Positions 36,280-45,779 of a stretch of DNA of 64,000 nucleotides are shown piece by piece. The notes beneath the pieces were generated by a model. It was given only the letters and a program-made list of their open reading frames with translations, was not told the origin of the DNA and ran no database searches. A program made the position numbers and the translations under genes. Each line of letters opens with the position of its first letter. The stretch's first letter is position 1. The DNA comes from Roseibium aestuarii (GTDB taxonomy: Bacteria; Pseudomonadota; Alphaproteobacteria; Rhizobiales; Stappiaceae): assembly GCF_008477545.1 (NCBI RefSeq), contig NZ_VORA01000004.1:124001-188000 (forward strand), in the 5' to 3' direction.

Positions 36280-37644
36280 ATGACCGTCGAGACGTTCCAC
36301 GCCCGTCAGGCCCTTCTGGCCGAGGGATGGGCCGAGGACACCCGCATCTCCGTTCAGGACGGGATCATCACCGGCATCGAGAGCGGCGTTGCGCCGGCCG
36401 AAGGCGACCAGCGTGTCGACCATCTGCTGCCGGCCATGAGCAATCATCACAGCCATGCCTTCCAGCGGGCCATGTCCGGTCTGGCAGAAACCCGCGGCTC
36501 CGGCACGGACACGTTCTGGACCTGGCGCGATGTCATGTACCGCTTTGCCCTGGCCATGGATCCGGACCAGATGGAGGCCGTTGCCACGCAGCTCTACATG
36601 GAAATGCTGGAGGCGGGCTTCGTCCAGGTGGGCGAGTTCCACTATCTCCACCATGACCGGGACGGCCGTCCCTATGCGGAGATCGGCGAGATGTCGGAAC
36701 GGCTGGTGGCCGCCGCTGAGGCGACCGGCATCGGTCTCACCCTTCTGCCGTCCTTCTATGCCCACTCGACCTTTGGCGGCCTGCCGCCGGTGGAAGGACA
36801 GCGCCGCTTCATCTGCGATCCCGATGGCTTCGCGCGGATCCTGGAGCGGTGCCGCGCCCTGGCAGCGTCACGAGCTGGTGTGAACGTCGGCGTGGCCCCC
36901 CACAGCCTGCGGGCCGTCACGCCTGCCGAGCTGGAACAGGTGCTGGCCATGGCCGACGGCGCGCCGGTGCATATGCATGTGGCCGAGCAGATCAAGGAAG
37001 TGGACGACTGCGTGGCCTGGTCGGGCCTGCGTCCGGCCGAATGGCTGCTTCAGAACGCGCCTCTCGATGATCGCTGGTGCTTCATCCACGCCACCCACCT
37101 GACCGAAGCGGAGCTCGAAGGCCTGCTTGCAGCCGGGGTGCACATGGGCCTTTGCCCGATCACCGAGGGCAATCTGGGCGATGGCATTTCACGCAGCCGC
37201 GCGGTTTTCGAGCAGGGCGGCTCCTTCGGCATCGGAACGGATTCCAACGTCTCCATCAGCATTCCCGACGAGTTGCGTCAGTTGGAGTATTCCCAGCGTC
37301 TGACCCATCACAATCGAGCCGTCATTGCCCGTCAGGGCGCCTCGACCGGTCGAGAGCTCTATCAGGGCGCCCGCGCCGGCGGCAGTGCGGCCCTTGGGGT
37401 CAGCACCGATCTGGGGGCAGGGGCACCGGCCACCTTCCTTGCCTTTGACACCGCGCGCGAACCCTGGCTGCAGCGCGACCGGCTGATGGATCGCTGGATC
37501 TTCGGCACGGCACTGCGTCCCGACGGGCTCTGGGTGCGGGGACGTCAGGTCGTCCGCTCGGGCACCCATGTGGAGCGCGAGCGCATCGAACCTCGATTCC
37601 GCGCCACCATGACGGAGCTCATGTCGGTGACCGGGCTCATCTGA
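36280..37644 (+). CDS. hutF: Formimidoylglutamate deiminase
   Basis: Amidohydrolase converting N-formimidoyl-L-glutamate to N-formyl-L-glutamate and ammonia. ATG 36280 follows GAGGAA. The 454-residue protein has the metal motif MSNHHSHAFQRAMSG, later metal histidines in VHMHVAEQIKEVDD and FIHATHLTEAEL, and the catalytic Asp in GIGTDSNVSIS. With hutG it forms the terminal half of the histidine pathway; hutH, hutU and hutI are not in this cluster. Confidence 0.93.
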   Translation: MTVETFHARQALLAEGWAEDTRISVQDGIITGIESGVAPAEGDQRVDHLLPAMSNHHSHAFQRAMSGLAETRGSGTDTFWTWRDVMYRFALAMDPDQMEAVATQLYMEMLEAGFVQVGEFHYLHHDRDGRPYAEIGEMSERLVAAAEATGIGLTLLPSFYAHSTFGGLPPVEGQRRFICDPDGFARILERCRALAASRAGVNVGVAPHSLRAVTPAELEQVLAMADGAPVHMHVAEQIKEVDDCVAWSGLRPAEWLLQNAPLDDRWCFIHATHLTEAELEGLLAAGVHMGLCPITEGNLGDGISRSRAVFEQGGSFGIGTDSNVSISIPDELRQLEYSQRLTHHNRAVIARQGASTGRELYQGARAGGSAALGVSTDLGAGAPATFLAFDTAREPWLQRDRLMDRWIFGTALRPDGLWVRGRQVVRSGTHVERERIEPRFRATMTELMSVTGLI

Positions 37645-37670
37645 GCAGGTTCCTTCGCAGCTGAAATCCT

Positions 37671-37704
37671 CAAGGCCCGGTTCTCCCCATGGAACCGGGC
37701 CTTG
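37671..37704 (+). terminator. Terminator after hutF
   Basis: A perfect 13-bp stem CAAGGCCCGGTTC/GAACCGGGCCTTG with an 8-base loop, followed by TCGTTTCG. The outer ten bases of each arm are identical to the terminator at 6689-6716. Confidence 0.85.
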
Positions 37705-37910
37705 TCGTTTCGACTTGGAAACAGGAAGTGAGTGCTGTCGCATCCCTGTGACAGGTCCATGGTCTTGTTGGGCAATTGCATGCCCCGCCGAAAACGTTAG
37801 ATTGGGCCCGACGCGGGAGAGACATGCGCCTCGCGATGCTCTACAGGGGCGCGGCGGCAACCGACGCACGTGCCTTGTCCCTTCTGCCCCGTTCCCATTA
37901 GGATAACGCG

Positions 37911-40199
37911 ATGAAATTTCGTTTCCCCATTGTCATCATCGACGAAGACTTTCGCTCCGAGAATTCCTCCGGTCTGGGCATCCGGGCGATGGCCCAGGCG
38001 ATCGAGGCAGAGGGGTTCGAGGTTCTCGGGGTGACGAGCTACGGGGATCTGTCGCAGTTCGCCCAGCAGCAGTCGCGCGCCAGCGCCTTCGTTCTCTCCA
38101 TCGACGACGAGGAGTTCACCTCCGGCCCGGATCTGGATCCGGCCGTGGTCAACCTGCGCAGCTTCATCGAGGAAGTGCGCTGGAAGAACGCCGACGTGCC
38201 GATCTACGTCTATGGCGAGACCAAGACCTCCCGCCACCTGCCGAACGACATCCTGCGCGAGCTGCATGGTTTCATCCACGCCTTCGAGGACACGCCGGAA
38301 TTCGTCGCGCGCCACATCATCCGCGAAGCCAAGAGCTATCTGGAGAGCATCCAGCCGCCCTTCTTCAAGGCGCTGCTCGACTATGCCGAGGACGGGTCCT
38401 ATTCCTGGCACTGCCCGGGTCACTCCGGCGGCGTGGCCTTCCTGAAGTCGCCCATCGGCCAGATGTATCACCAGTTCTACGGTGAAAACATGCTGCGCGC
38501 CGACGTCTGCAACGCGGTGGAGGAGCTCGGTCAGCTGCTCGATCACAACGGTGCCATCGGTGCCTCCGAGCGCAACGCGGCCCGCATCTTCAACGCCGAC
38601 CACTGCTTCTTCGTCACCAACGGCACCTCGACCTCCAACAAGATGGTCTGGCACCACACGGTGGCACCGGGCGATGTGGTCGTTGTCGACCGCAACTGCC
38701 ACAAGTCGATCCTGCACTCGATCATCATGACCGGAGCGGTGCCGGTCTTCCTGAAGCCGACCCGCAATCACTACGGCATCATCGGGCCGATCCCCCATGC
38801 CGAGTTCGAGGTGGAAAGCATCAAGGCGAAGATCCGCGCCAACCCGTTGCTGGAAGGGGTGGATGCCGACACGGTCAAGCCGCGCATCATGACCCTGACC
38901 CAGTCCACCTATGACGGGGTGCTCTACAACACCGAGACCATCAAGGGCCTGCTCGACGGTTATGTCGACAATCTCCACTTCGATGAGGCCTGGCTGCCGC
39001 ACGCCTCCTTCCACCCGTTCTATGGCAGCTACCATGCCATGGGCCGCAAGCGGGGCCGCACCAAGGAATCGGTGACCTACGCCACCCAGTCGATCCACAA
39101 GCTGCTGGCCGGCATCAGCCAGGCCAGCCACGTGCTGGTGCAGGACAGCGAGAACACCAAGCTCGACCGGCATCTCTTCAACGAATCCTACCTGATGCAC
39201 ACCTCCACCAGCCCGCAATATTCCATCATCGCCTCGTGCGATGTGGCTGCGGCCATGATGGAGCCCCCCGGCGGCACGGCGCTGGTGGAGGAATCCATTC
39301 TCGAGGCCCTCGATTTCCGCCGCGCCATGCGCAAGGTGGACGCGGAGTTCGGCAAGGACGACTGGTGGTTCCAGGTCTGGGGTCCGGACGAGCTGGAGGA
39401 GGAAGGCATCGGCCGCAACAAGGACTGGGTCCTGCGCCGCACCGACAGCGAAGGCGTCCAGCGCGATGGCGAGGACAGCTGGCATGGCTTCGGCGACATG
39501 GCGCCGGGCTTCAACATGCTCGACCCGATCAAGGCCACCATCATCACCCCGGGCCTGAACCTGGATGGCCGCTTCGAGGAAACCGGCATTCCGGCCTCCA
39601 TCGTGTCGAAATACCTGGCCGAGCATGGGGTGGTTGTCGAGAAGACCGGGCTCTACTCGTTCTTCATCATGTTCACCATCGGCATCACCAAGGGCCGCTG
39701 GAACACGCTGCTGGCCGCGCTGCAGCAGTTCAAGGACGATTACGACAAGAACCATCCCCTGTGGCGGACCATGCCGGAATTCTGCGCCAAGCATCCGCGC
39801 TACGAGCAGATGGGCCTGCGCGATCTCTGCCAGCACGTCCATGCGCTCTATGCCAAGTATGACGTGGCGATCCTCTCCACCGAGATGTATCTGAGCGACC
39901 TTCAGCCGGCCATGAAGCCCTCCGACGCCTTCTCCCACATCGCCCGGCGCACCACCCAGCGCGTGCCGATCGACGAACTGGAAGGCCGCATCACCACCAG
40001 CCTTGTCACCCCTTACCCGCCGGGCATTCCGCTGCTCATCCCGGGCGAGGTCTTCAACAAGCGCATTGTCGAGTATCTGAAGTTCAACCGGGAATTCGCT
40101 CGCGAATGCCCGGGCTTCGAGACCGACATCCACGGCCTCGTCCAGGAAGTCGGCGCCGACGGCCAGGTGCATTACTTCGCCGATTGCGTGGCGGAGTAA
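37911..40199 (+). CDS. Orn/Lys/Arg decarboxylase (fold type I, biodegradative arginine decarboxylase-like)
   Basis: PLP decarboxylase of 762 residues, close to E. coli AdiA in length. An N-terminal wing/receiver-like domain (~1-125) is followed by the large PLP domain with SYSWHCPGHSGGVAF, the aspartate motif HFDEAWLPHASFHPFY and the Schiff-base lysine in YATQSIHKLLAGISQASH. The C-terminal domain has PYPPGIPLLIPGE. AGGAT precedes the ATG. Arginine, giving agmatine, is the likely substrate by similarity, but lysine or ornithine cannot be excluded. Convergent puuB-puuA genes handle putrescine, which suits a polyamine role. Confidence 0.88.
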   Translation: MKFRFPIVIIDEDFRSENSSGLGIRAMAQAIEAEGFEVLGVTSYGDLSQFAQQQSRASAFVLSIDDEEFTSGPDLDPAVVNLRSFIEEVRWKNADVPIYVYGETKTSRHLPNDILRELHGFIHAFEDTPEFVARHIIREAKSYLESIQPPFFKALLDYAEDGSYSWHCPGHSGGVAFLKSPIGQMYHQFYGENMLRADVCNAVEELGQLLDHNGAIGASERNAARIFNADHCFFVTNGTSTSNKMVWHHTVAPGDVVVVDRNCHKSILHSIIMTGAVPVFLKPTRNHYGIIGPIPHAEFEVESIKAKIRANPLLEGVDADTVKPRIMTLTQSTYDGVLYNTETIKGLLDGYVDNLHFDEAWLPHASFHPFYGSYHAMGRKRGRTKESVTYATQSIHKLLAGISQASHVLVQDSENTKLDRHLFNESYLMHTSTSPQYSIIASCDVAAAMMEPPGGTALVEESILEALDFRRAMRKVDAEFGKDDWWFQVWGPDELEEEGIGRNKDWVLRRTDSEGVQRDGEDSWHGFGDMAPGFNMLDPIKATIITPGLNLDGRFEETGIPASIVSKYLAEHGVVVEKTGLYSFFIMFTIGITKGRWNTLLAALQQFKDDYDKNHPLWRTMPEFCAKHPRYEQMGLRDLCQHVHALYAKYDVAILSTEMYLSDLQPAMKPSDAFSHIARRTTQRVPIDELEGRITTSLVTPYPPGIPLLIPGEVFNKRIVEYLKFNREFARECPGFETDIHGLVQEVGADGQVHYFADCVAE

Positions 40200-40387
40200 G
40201 TTAAGAGCATCTGATTGGCAGCGGGGGCCCAATGGCGCCCGAGGTCCTCGACAGTCGGTATGCCCCTTTTTTGGGTCCTCAACTCCGATTATCGGATGGT
40301 ATTTCGGATGCTGCAATGCTGAGGGCTGGCGGACTCGAACACGGCTGGGGGAGCTCGCCTCCGTCAGGAGAAGGCACGGCGAAATTT

Positions 40388-40531
40388 ACCTCTCCCGGGA
40401 TCGGGAGCGGTCGACGCAACGCGTCGGGTGAGGATCGACAAGGGCGTGGTAATGTTCCGGAGCATGCGGGGATGATGGTTTCAACCCTCACCCGGACTTG
40501 TCAGTCCGACCTCTCCCAGCTTGGGAGAGGT
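40388..40531. repeat. Composite palindromic intergenic element
   Basis: Two arms face each other around a ~50-base centre. The left arm runs ACCTCTCCC, GGTCGAC, GCGTCGGGTGAGG (40388-40433). The right arm runs CCTCACCCGGAC, GTCCGACC, TCTCCC, GGGAGAGGT (40485-40531). Each arm itself folds into sub-hairpins. This resembles rhizobial RIME-type intergenic mosaic elements. No coding capacity. Confidence 0.7.
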
Positions 40532-40583
40532 AACGCCGCTTCCCGATTCGCAAGGCAGTGCTACCAGACGCCGCCCTATCAGG

Positions 40584-40628
40584 TCGTCATTCCGGATCTC
40601 CGGCTTCGCCATTCTTCCGGGATGACGA
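40584..40628. repeat. Palindromic repeat of the CGTCATTCCGGA type
   Basis: TCGTCATTCCGGA (40584-40596) pairs with TCCGGGATGACGA (40616-40628), with one non-Watson-Crick pair and a 19-base loop. It is a separate hairpin-forming unit from the neighbouring composite element. Confidence 0.65.
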
Positions 40629-40649
40629 TGGAAAGGTTTTTCAAACTTC

Positions 40650-40671
40650 ACGGGCGCCCTTGGGCGCCCGT
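40650..40671. terminator. Bidirectional terminator between decarboxylase and puuB
   Basis: ACGGGCGCC/GGCGCCCGT stem with a CTTG loop, followed on the plus strand by TTTTC and on the minus strand by an A/T-containing stretch. It sits 35 bases from the puuB stop. Confidence 0.78.
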
Positions 40672-40705
40672 TTTCATCTCGATCCGCTGTGGCGGCCGGA
40701 CCTGA

Positions 40706-42016
40706 TCAGACACCCAGCCGGTCGCGCAGGGCGTACCACCAGGAGCCGACGACCGAGTAGGGCACCCGGAACATGCGTCCGCCGGGGAAGGGGAACCACG
40801 GCACCTTCTCGAACACGTCGAAGCGGGTACGGTCGCCGCTGATCGCCTCGGCCAGAATGCGGCCGAAGGTGTGCGAGCCCGTCACCCCGTGACCACTGTA
40901 GCCATGGGCGAAATAGGTGTTGTCTCCCAGGCGGCCCATCTGCGGCACCCGCGAGAAGGACAGCGCGAAGTTGCCGCTCCAGGCATAGTCGATCTTCACC
41001 GACTTCAGCTGCGGGAACACCTTGTGCAGGTTCGGCAGGATCTTTGCCTTGATGTCGTGCGGATCCGTGCCGCCATAGACCAGGCCGCCGCCGAAGATCA
41101 GCCGCTTGTCGCCGGACAGGCGGTAATAGTCGAGGATGTAGCGCACGTCCTCCACGCAGACATCCGTCGGCAGCAGGTCATGGGCGCGGGCATCGCCCAG
41201 CGGCTCCGTGGCCAGCATCTGGGTGGAGACGGGCATGACCCGGCTCTCCAGCGCGGGCACCACGTGGCCCAGATAGGCGTTGCCGCAGAGCACCAGCGTC
41301 TTGCAGGTCATCGTGCCGCCGCGCGTGCGCACCACGGGCCGGGGGGCATCCGTGTCGACGGACGTGACCACCGTGTTCTCATAGATCGTGCCGCCCAGGC
41401 TCTCGAAGGCCGCAGCCTCCCCGAGCGCCAGGTTCAGCGGATGCATGTGCCCGCCCGAGTGGTCGATCACGCCGCCCGCATAGACGTCCGAGTTGATGTG
41501 CCGCCGCAGCTGGTCCTTGTCGAGCATCTCCTGGTTCTTGATGCCGTAGCTTTCCCACAGCTTCACCCGCTCTTCCAGGTCGCGCATGTGGGCGCCGGTG
41601 AAGGCGGCAAAGACGTTGCCCTCCTTCAGGTCGCACTGGATGTTATAGGTCTTGATGCGCTCGCGGATGATCTCGCCGCCTTCCTGGACGAGACCGGCCA
41701 CGAAAGTCGCCGTGTCGGCGCCATAGCGCTTGCGGATCGTCTGCAGACTGGCGTTCAGGCCGTTGACGATCTGGCCGCCATTGCGCCCCGAGGCGCCCCA
41801 GCCGACGCGGGCTGCCTCGATGATGGCGACCTTGTAGCCCTTCTCCACCAGATGCAGGCCGGTCGACAGACCGCTGTAGCCGGCCCCCACGATGCAGATG
41901 TCGATCTCATGGTCGCCGGAAAGGGCCGGACGCTCGGGCGAGGGGTTGGCACTCGCCGCGTAATAGCTCGAGGTATGGGGGGTGATGCCGGTTGCGGCAA
42001 AGTCCTGTCGCGCCAT
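40706..42016 (-). CDS. puuB: Gamma-glutamylputrescine oxidoreductase (FAD)
   Basis: Flavoenzyme of the DAO family oxidising gamma-glutamylputrescine to the aldehyde. ATG 42016 has GGAGG seven bases upstream and overlaps the puuA stop by one base. The 436-residue protein has the FAD dinucleotide-binding motif ICIVGAGYSGLSTGLHL (~residues 40-56), then ASGRNGGQIVNGLN and the C-terminal GYSGHGVTGSHTFG. Its tight coupling to puuA supports the Puu assignment. puuC and puuD are not nearby. Confidence 0.88.
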   Translation of the reverse strand: MARQDFAATGITPHTSSYYAASANPSPERPALSGDHEIDICIVGAGYSGLSTGLHLVEKGYKVAIIEAARVGWGASGRNGGQIVNGLNASLQTIRKRYGADTATFVAGLVQEGGEIIRERIKTYNIQCDLKEGNVFAAFTGAHMRDLEERVKLWESYGIKNQEMLDKDQLRRHINSDVYAGGVIDHSGGHMHPLNLALGEAAAFESLGGTIYENTVVTSVDTDAPRPVVRTRGGTMTCKTLVLCGNAYLGHVVPALESRVMPVSTQMLATEPLGDARAHDLLPTDVCVEDVRYILDYYRLSGDKRLIFGGGLVYGGTDPHDIKAKILPNLHKVFPQLKSVKIDYAWSGNFALSFSRVPQMGRLGDNTYFAHGYSGHGVTGSHTFGRILAEAISGDRTRFDVFEKVPWFPFPGGRMFRVPYSVVGSWWYALRDRLGV

Positions 42017-43371
42017 CACACGACCTCCAGATAGGTGTCATACTCGAAGTCGGTCACGTGCCGGGCAAAGCGCTGCAGTTCCTGGATCTTGCTTTCCACG
42101 AGCATCGTCTGCAGGCGCTTCGAGTAGATGTCCTTGACGTTCTTGCCCCGCCGGAAGGCCTCGATCGCGGTCGCCCAGTCGAGCGGCAGGTGGTCGAGCT
42201 TCATGGAATAGGCGTCGCCCGTGATCGGGGCTTCGGGCTCCATCTTGCGCTCGATGCCAATGAGCGCCCCACCCAGAATGCTGGCCAGAACCAGATAGGG
42301 GTTGGCGTCCGCGCCGGCGACCCGGTGCTCGATGCGCCGGGCCTTCGGGCTGCCGCCGGGAATGCGGATGGCCGCCGTCCGGTTTTCATATCCCCAGGCG
42401 ACGCTGGTCGGCGCATGGGCCCCGGGCAGCAGTCGGCGATAGGAGTTCTCGTGCGGGGCAAAGGTCAGGGTGTTTTCCTGCATGGTGGCCAGCAGGCCCG
42501 CCACCGCGTTCAGCATCAGCGGCGTTCCTTCGTCGCCGCCATTGTCGAAGAGGTTCACGCCGTTCTCGTCCACCAGCGAGAAATGCACGTGGAAGCCGCT
42601 GCCCGAGCGCACGCCATAGGGTTTGGCCATGAAGGTTGCCGCCAGCCCGTGCTTGCGGGCAATGCCGCGCACAAGCCGCTTGAAGAGAACCGCGTCGTCA
42701 GCGGCCTTCAGCGCATCGTCCACGTGCATCATGTTGATTTCGAACTGGCCGGCGCCGTTCTCCGAAATCGCCGCATCGGCGGGAATGCCCTGTTCGGCGC
42801 AGGCGTCATAGACGTCGTCGAGGAACTCGTCGAAGTGTTGCAGCTCGTCGAGGGACAGCGCCCCATCCGAGCCGAGCCGCTTCTGGGTGATCGGCGAGCA
42901 GGGGGGCTCCGGCTGGGTGCCGCTCGGGTCGTAGAGATAGAATTCCAGCTCGGTCGCCACCACCGGGGTCAGGCCGAGTGCCTTGTAGCGTTCGACCACC
43001 CGGGCCAGCGCGCGGCGCGGATCGCCGGCAAAGGGATCGCCGTTTTCCTCGCGCATCCACAGCATGGCCAGAGCCGACGGCCGGTTGGTCCAGCTGATGA
43101 GCACGATCGGCCGTCCGGTGAATTCGCAGATGCCGTCTGCATCGCCCGTCTCGAAGACCAGCTCGTTGCGCTCCACGTCCTCGCCCCAGATGTCGACGTT
43201 CAAGATCGACAGGGGCATGCGCAACCCGCCCCCGAGGATCTTCGCGGCCTGCTCCACCGGCAGGCGCTTGCCGCGCAGGGTGCCGTTCAGGTCACACACG
43301 CAGGCGAAGACGGTTTCCACCTCGGGCCGCTCTTGCAGCCACTCGTTCAGATTGTCGACAGACACGCTCAA
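42016..43371 (-). CDS. puuA: Glutamine-synthetase-family gamma-glutamylputrescine synthetase
   Basis: ATP-dependent ligase joining glutamate to an amine, of the PuuA branch of glutamine synthetases. The 451-residue protein has an N-terminal beta-grasp domain and a catalytic domain with NGAGQFEINMMH, GSGFHVHFSLVD and NRTAAIRIPGG. It is cytoplasmic. It is the first gene of the puuAB pair, 90 bases downstream of a LacI-type gene on the same strand. Putrescine is the expected amine, but related enzymes accept other amines. Confidence 0.87.
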   Translation of the reverse strand: MSVSVDNLNEWLQERPEVETVFACVCDLNGTLRGKRLPVEQAAKILGGGLRMPLSILNVDIWGEDVERNELVFETGDADGICEFTGRPIVLISWTNRPSALAMLWMREENGDPFAGDPRRALARVVERYKALGLTPVVATELEFYLYDPSGTQPEPPCSPITQKRLGSDGALSLDELQHFDEFLDDVYDACAEQGIPADAAISENGAGQFEINMMHVDDALKAADDAVLFKRLVRGIARKHGLAATFMAKPYGVRSGSGFHVHFSLVDENGVNLFDNGGDEGTPLMLNAVAGLLATMQENTLTFAPHENSYRRLLPGAHAPTSVAWGYENRTAAIRIPGGSPKARRIEHRVAGADANPYLVLASILGGALIGIERKMEPEAPITGDAYSMKLDHLPLDWATAIEAFRRGKNVKDIYSKRLQTMLVESKIQELQRFARHVTDFEYDTYLEVV

Positions 43372-43461
43372 GCCCTACTCCAGCCTGGAAGAGATGGCTC
43401 AGGTTACGCTGATTTGTGATCACTTGTCGCGAACTTCCTTTAGGGGCGGACCCGATGGAGC

Positions 43462-44478
43462 TCAGTGAGTCAGCCGAGGAACGAATTCCGGCCGGATGCG
43501 GACAAGCTCGGCGGGAGCCGAAGGGGTGTCGAGCCGGCGCGCGAGCAGGCGCATCATTTGCGACACGGTTTCCTCGATGTCATTGCGGATTGTGGTCAGA
43601 CCGAAGCTCGGCCACCGGGCCAGCGCGATGTCGTCAAAGCCGATGATCGAGAGCGTCTCGGGGACTCGGCGTTTCATTTCACCGGTTGCCACAGCAAGGG
43701 CGCCCAGGGCCATCGCATCATTGGCGCAAAACAGTCCGTCGATCTCGGGATGCTGCTCCAGCAGGGAGCGTGTGCTTTCAAGCCCGCCGTCATAGCTGTA
43801 GTTGCCGGTCGTCAGGGCAACTGGCGCGAGTCCCGCCGCTGCCATGGCCGAAAGAAAGCCGGCCCGCCGCTCGCGCTCGGAACTCAGATCCGCCTGACCA
43901 CCGAGATAGGCGATGCGACGGCGCCCCTTTTCGACCAGCGCCTGCACCGCCAGCGCCGCACCCTGTTCGCTCTCGCAACACACGGAATCGATCCCAGGAT
44001 GATCGAGAATGCGGCCGGAGACGATCATGGGGATCTGCAGCTTGGCGCAGTGGTCCACCACCTCGTCCGGCACGGATCCCCCGCGCACGATCATCGCATC
44101 GAGCGGAAACCCGAGCACGGCCATCACGTCAGCCTCCGGCACATCGTCGCCTCCAAGGACGACCGGCCATTTTCCCTGGGCAATGAGCTGCTGAACCAGG
44201 CGCGACAGGATCTCGCTATCGTAGAAGTTCTCGAGGCTTCCGGTGACGATGGCGACCAGATGGGAGCGGCCCTTTCCCTGAAGCACGGCCGCCAGCGCAT
44301 TCGGACGGTAACCGAGCTCTGCTGCGACCTTGAGGATGTGTTCCCGCTTGTCCTGATGCAGATAGGCCCCCGGTGTGAAGGCGCGCGACACGGCAGATCG
44401 CGACACCCCCGCCTGGTGGGCGACATCGGCGGCGGTGACCCGGTGCGGTCGCGGCTGGACAGGTGTGTCTTGCGCCAT
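43462..44478 (-). CDS. LacI-family transcriptional regulator
   Basis: Regulator of 338 residues from ATG 44478 (AAGGA upstream). Upstream in-frame ATG and GTG starts exist but lack a ribosome-binding site and would overlap the operator. The LacI headpiece is at ~10-60 (RVTAADVAHQAGVSRSAVSR) and the sugar-binding-protein-like effector domain covers the rest (VAIVTGSLENFYDSEILSRL, GLFCANDAMALGALAV, IIGFDDIALARW). It is divergent from the ABC importer at 44583, which it probably represses through the palindrome at 44532. Confidence 0.92.
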   Translation of the reverse strand: MAQDTPVQPRPHRVTAADVAHQAGVSRSAVSRAFTPGAYLHQDKREHILKVAAELGYRPNALAAVLQGKGRSHLVAIVTGSLENFYDSEILSRLVQQLIAQGKWPVVLGGDDVPEADVMAVLGFPLDAMIVRGGSVPDEVVDHCAKLQIPMIVSGRILDHPGIDSVCCESEQGAALAVQALVEKGRRRIAYLGGQADLSSERERRAGFLSAMAAAGLAPVALTTGNYSYDGGLESTRSLLEQHPEIDGLFCANDAMALGALAVATGEMKRRVPETLSIIGFDDIALARWPSFGLTTIRNDIEETVSQMMRLLARRLDTPSAPAELVRIRPEFVPRLTH

Positions 44479-44531
44479 ATTGTCTGCATTCCTTCTTGCT
44501 GGCGTCATAACGGTGTCATGGGAGGCCGGTA

Positions 44532-44549
44532 TGTGAACACGTGTGCACA
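44532..44549. promoter_or_regulatory. Putative LacI-family operator
   Basis: TGTGAACACGTGTGCACA, an 18-base palindrome with a central CG and a single mismatched pair, as expected for LacI-type operators. It lies 34 bases before the importer's first start codon and 54 bases before the regulator start. A related half-site (GAACGTGTCACA) lies at 44569-44580. Confidence 0.75.
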
Positions 44550-44582
44550 ACTTGTGTAGCAGCTTTATGAACGTGTCACAGA

Positions 44583-45752
44583 ATGATTGGTCGCCCCATG
44601 CCCCAGGAAGGCAAATCTCCCGCCCTTGGATCCGGTATCGCCCTGAAAGATCTGCACCTCGGCTATGAGAGGGCTGACGTGATCTCCGGACTTTCGCTGG
44701 ATGTCGCAGCAGGGGAGTTCATCGCGCTCCTGGGGGCGTCCGGCTGTGGCAAGACGACCCTGTTGCGGGCGCTGGCGGGCTTCGTTCCCGTGCGTCGCGG
44801 CGAGATCCTTCTCGATGGACGCGACCTCAGCCAGACCCCGCCGGAGGGGCGCGGCATGGCGATGATGTTCCAGTCCTATGCCCTGTGGCCCCACATGAGC
44901 GTTGCCGAGAACATCGCCTACGGGCTCAAGCTGCGGGGGTGGTCGAAGGAGCGGATCCGCGACCGGGTAGCGGAAATGGCGGCACTGGTTGGATTGGAGG
45001 GCCTGACCGCCCGCCGGATTGCCGCGCTGTCCGGTGGTCAGAAGCAGCGGGTGGCGCTTGCGCGCGCCCTTGCCGTTTCCCCGCCCGTTCTCCTTCTCGA
45101 CGAGCCTCTGTCCAATCTCGATGCAGGTATCCGCGCAACCATGCGCCACGAGATCCGCGCTCTCCAGCAGCGTCTGGGCCTGACCACGATCCTCGTGACC
45201 CACGACCGGGAGGAAGCCATGTCCATGGCCGACCGGGTGGTCATCCTGAACAAGGGCGAGATCGCCCAGGCGGGCACGCCGGAACAGGTCTATCACCGGC
45301 CGGACAACGCTTATGTCGCCCGCTTCATGGGCGCGGAAAACACCCTGCCGGTGGGGGTGACAGTCGAAGGCGACCTGCGCCTGCCGGACGGGAAGACCCT
45401 GCGTCTGGCCCCGGACGCCATGCACATCCCTCAAGCCATTCGCAGCGGCTCGGCGGACCTGATCTTTCGGGCCGATGCCGCGAGCTTCGACCCCGTCTCG
45501 CGGTCGATGCAGGACAGGGCGCCGGAGCCGGATCTGCGCTTGCGCGGGCAGGTTCGCCAGCAAGCCTATCTCGGCTCGGTCTATCGCCACGAAATCGAAA
45601 TCGGAGCGCATCGCATTCTCGTCGATGCCCCCCGGAAAATGCCCATCGGCGCTGTCGTCGAGGCATGTATCCCGGCCACGGCCTTATGTCTGTTTCCTGC
45701 AAGATCCCAGACGACCGTGACCGGGCAAGAGGCGGCAGCTCACGCCGCATGA
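44583..45752 (+). CDS. ABC importer ATPase (MalK/PotA/FbpC type)
   Basis: ATPase of 389 residues with Walker A GASGCGKTT (~residue 51), Q-loop MMFQSYALWPHMS, signature LSGGQKQR, Walker B LLLDEPLSNLD and a C-terminal OB-like TOBE domain (~285-370). No good ribosome site precedes either ATG 44583 or ATG 44598, so the start is uncertain. It leads a four-gene importer operon; in such operons the ATPase is more often last, so the gene order is slightly unusual. Confidence 0.9.
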   Translation: MIGRPMPQEGKSPALGSGIALKDLHLGYERADVISGLSLDVAAGEFIALLGASGCGKTTLLRALAGFVPVRRGEILLDGRDLSQTPPEGRGMAMMFQSYALWPHMSVAENIAYGLKLRGWSKERIRDRVAEMAALVGLEGLTARRIAALSGGQKQRVALARALAVSPPVLLLDEPLSNLDAGIRATMRHEIRALQQRLGLTTILVTHDREEAMSMADRVVILNKGEIAQAGTPEQVYHRPDNAYVARFMGAENTLPVGVTVEGDLRLPDGKTLRLAPDAMHIPQAIRSGSADLIFRADAASFDPVSRSMQDRAPEPDLRLRGQVRQQAYLGSVYRHEIEIGAHRILVDAPRKMPIGAVVEACIPATALCLFPARSQTTVTGQEAAAHAA

Positions 45753-45779
45753 CACCTCTGAACTCTTCGGAGAAACACC

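Larger units (their letters stand above)
40200..40705. other. Intergenic region filled with palindromic repeats
   Basis: About 500 bases between convergent genes with no credible coding sequence. From left to right it holds a composite inverted-repeat element (40388-40531), a second palindrome (40584-40628) and a terminator hairpin (40650-40671). The first ~185 bases show no clear feature. Confidence 0.7.

Noticed and set aside
37797-40316. 839-residue minus-strand frame over the decarboxylase
   Set aside because: Antisense shadow produced by high-GC third-position bias; no recognisable domain.
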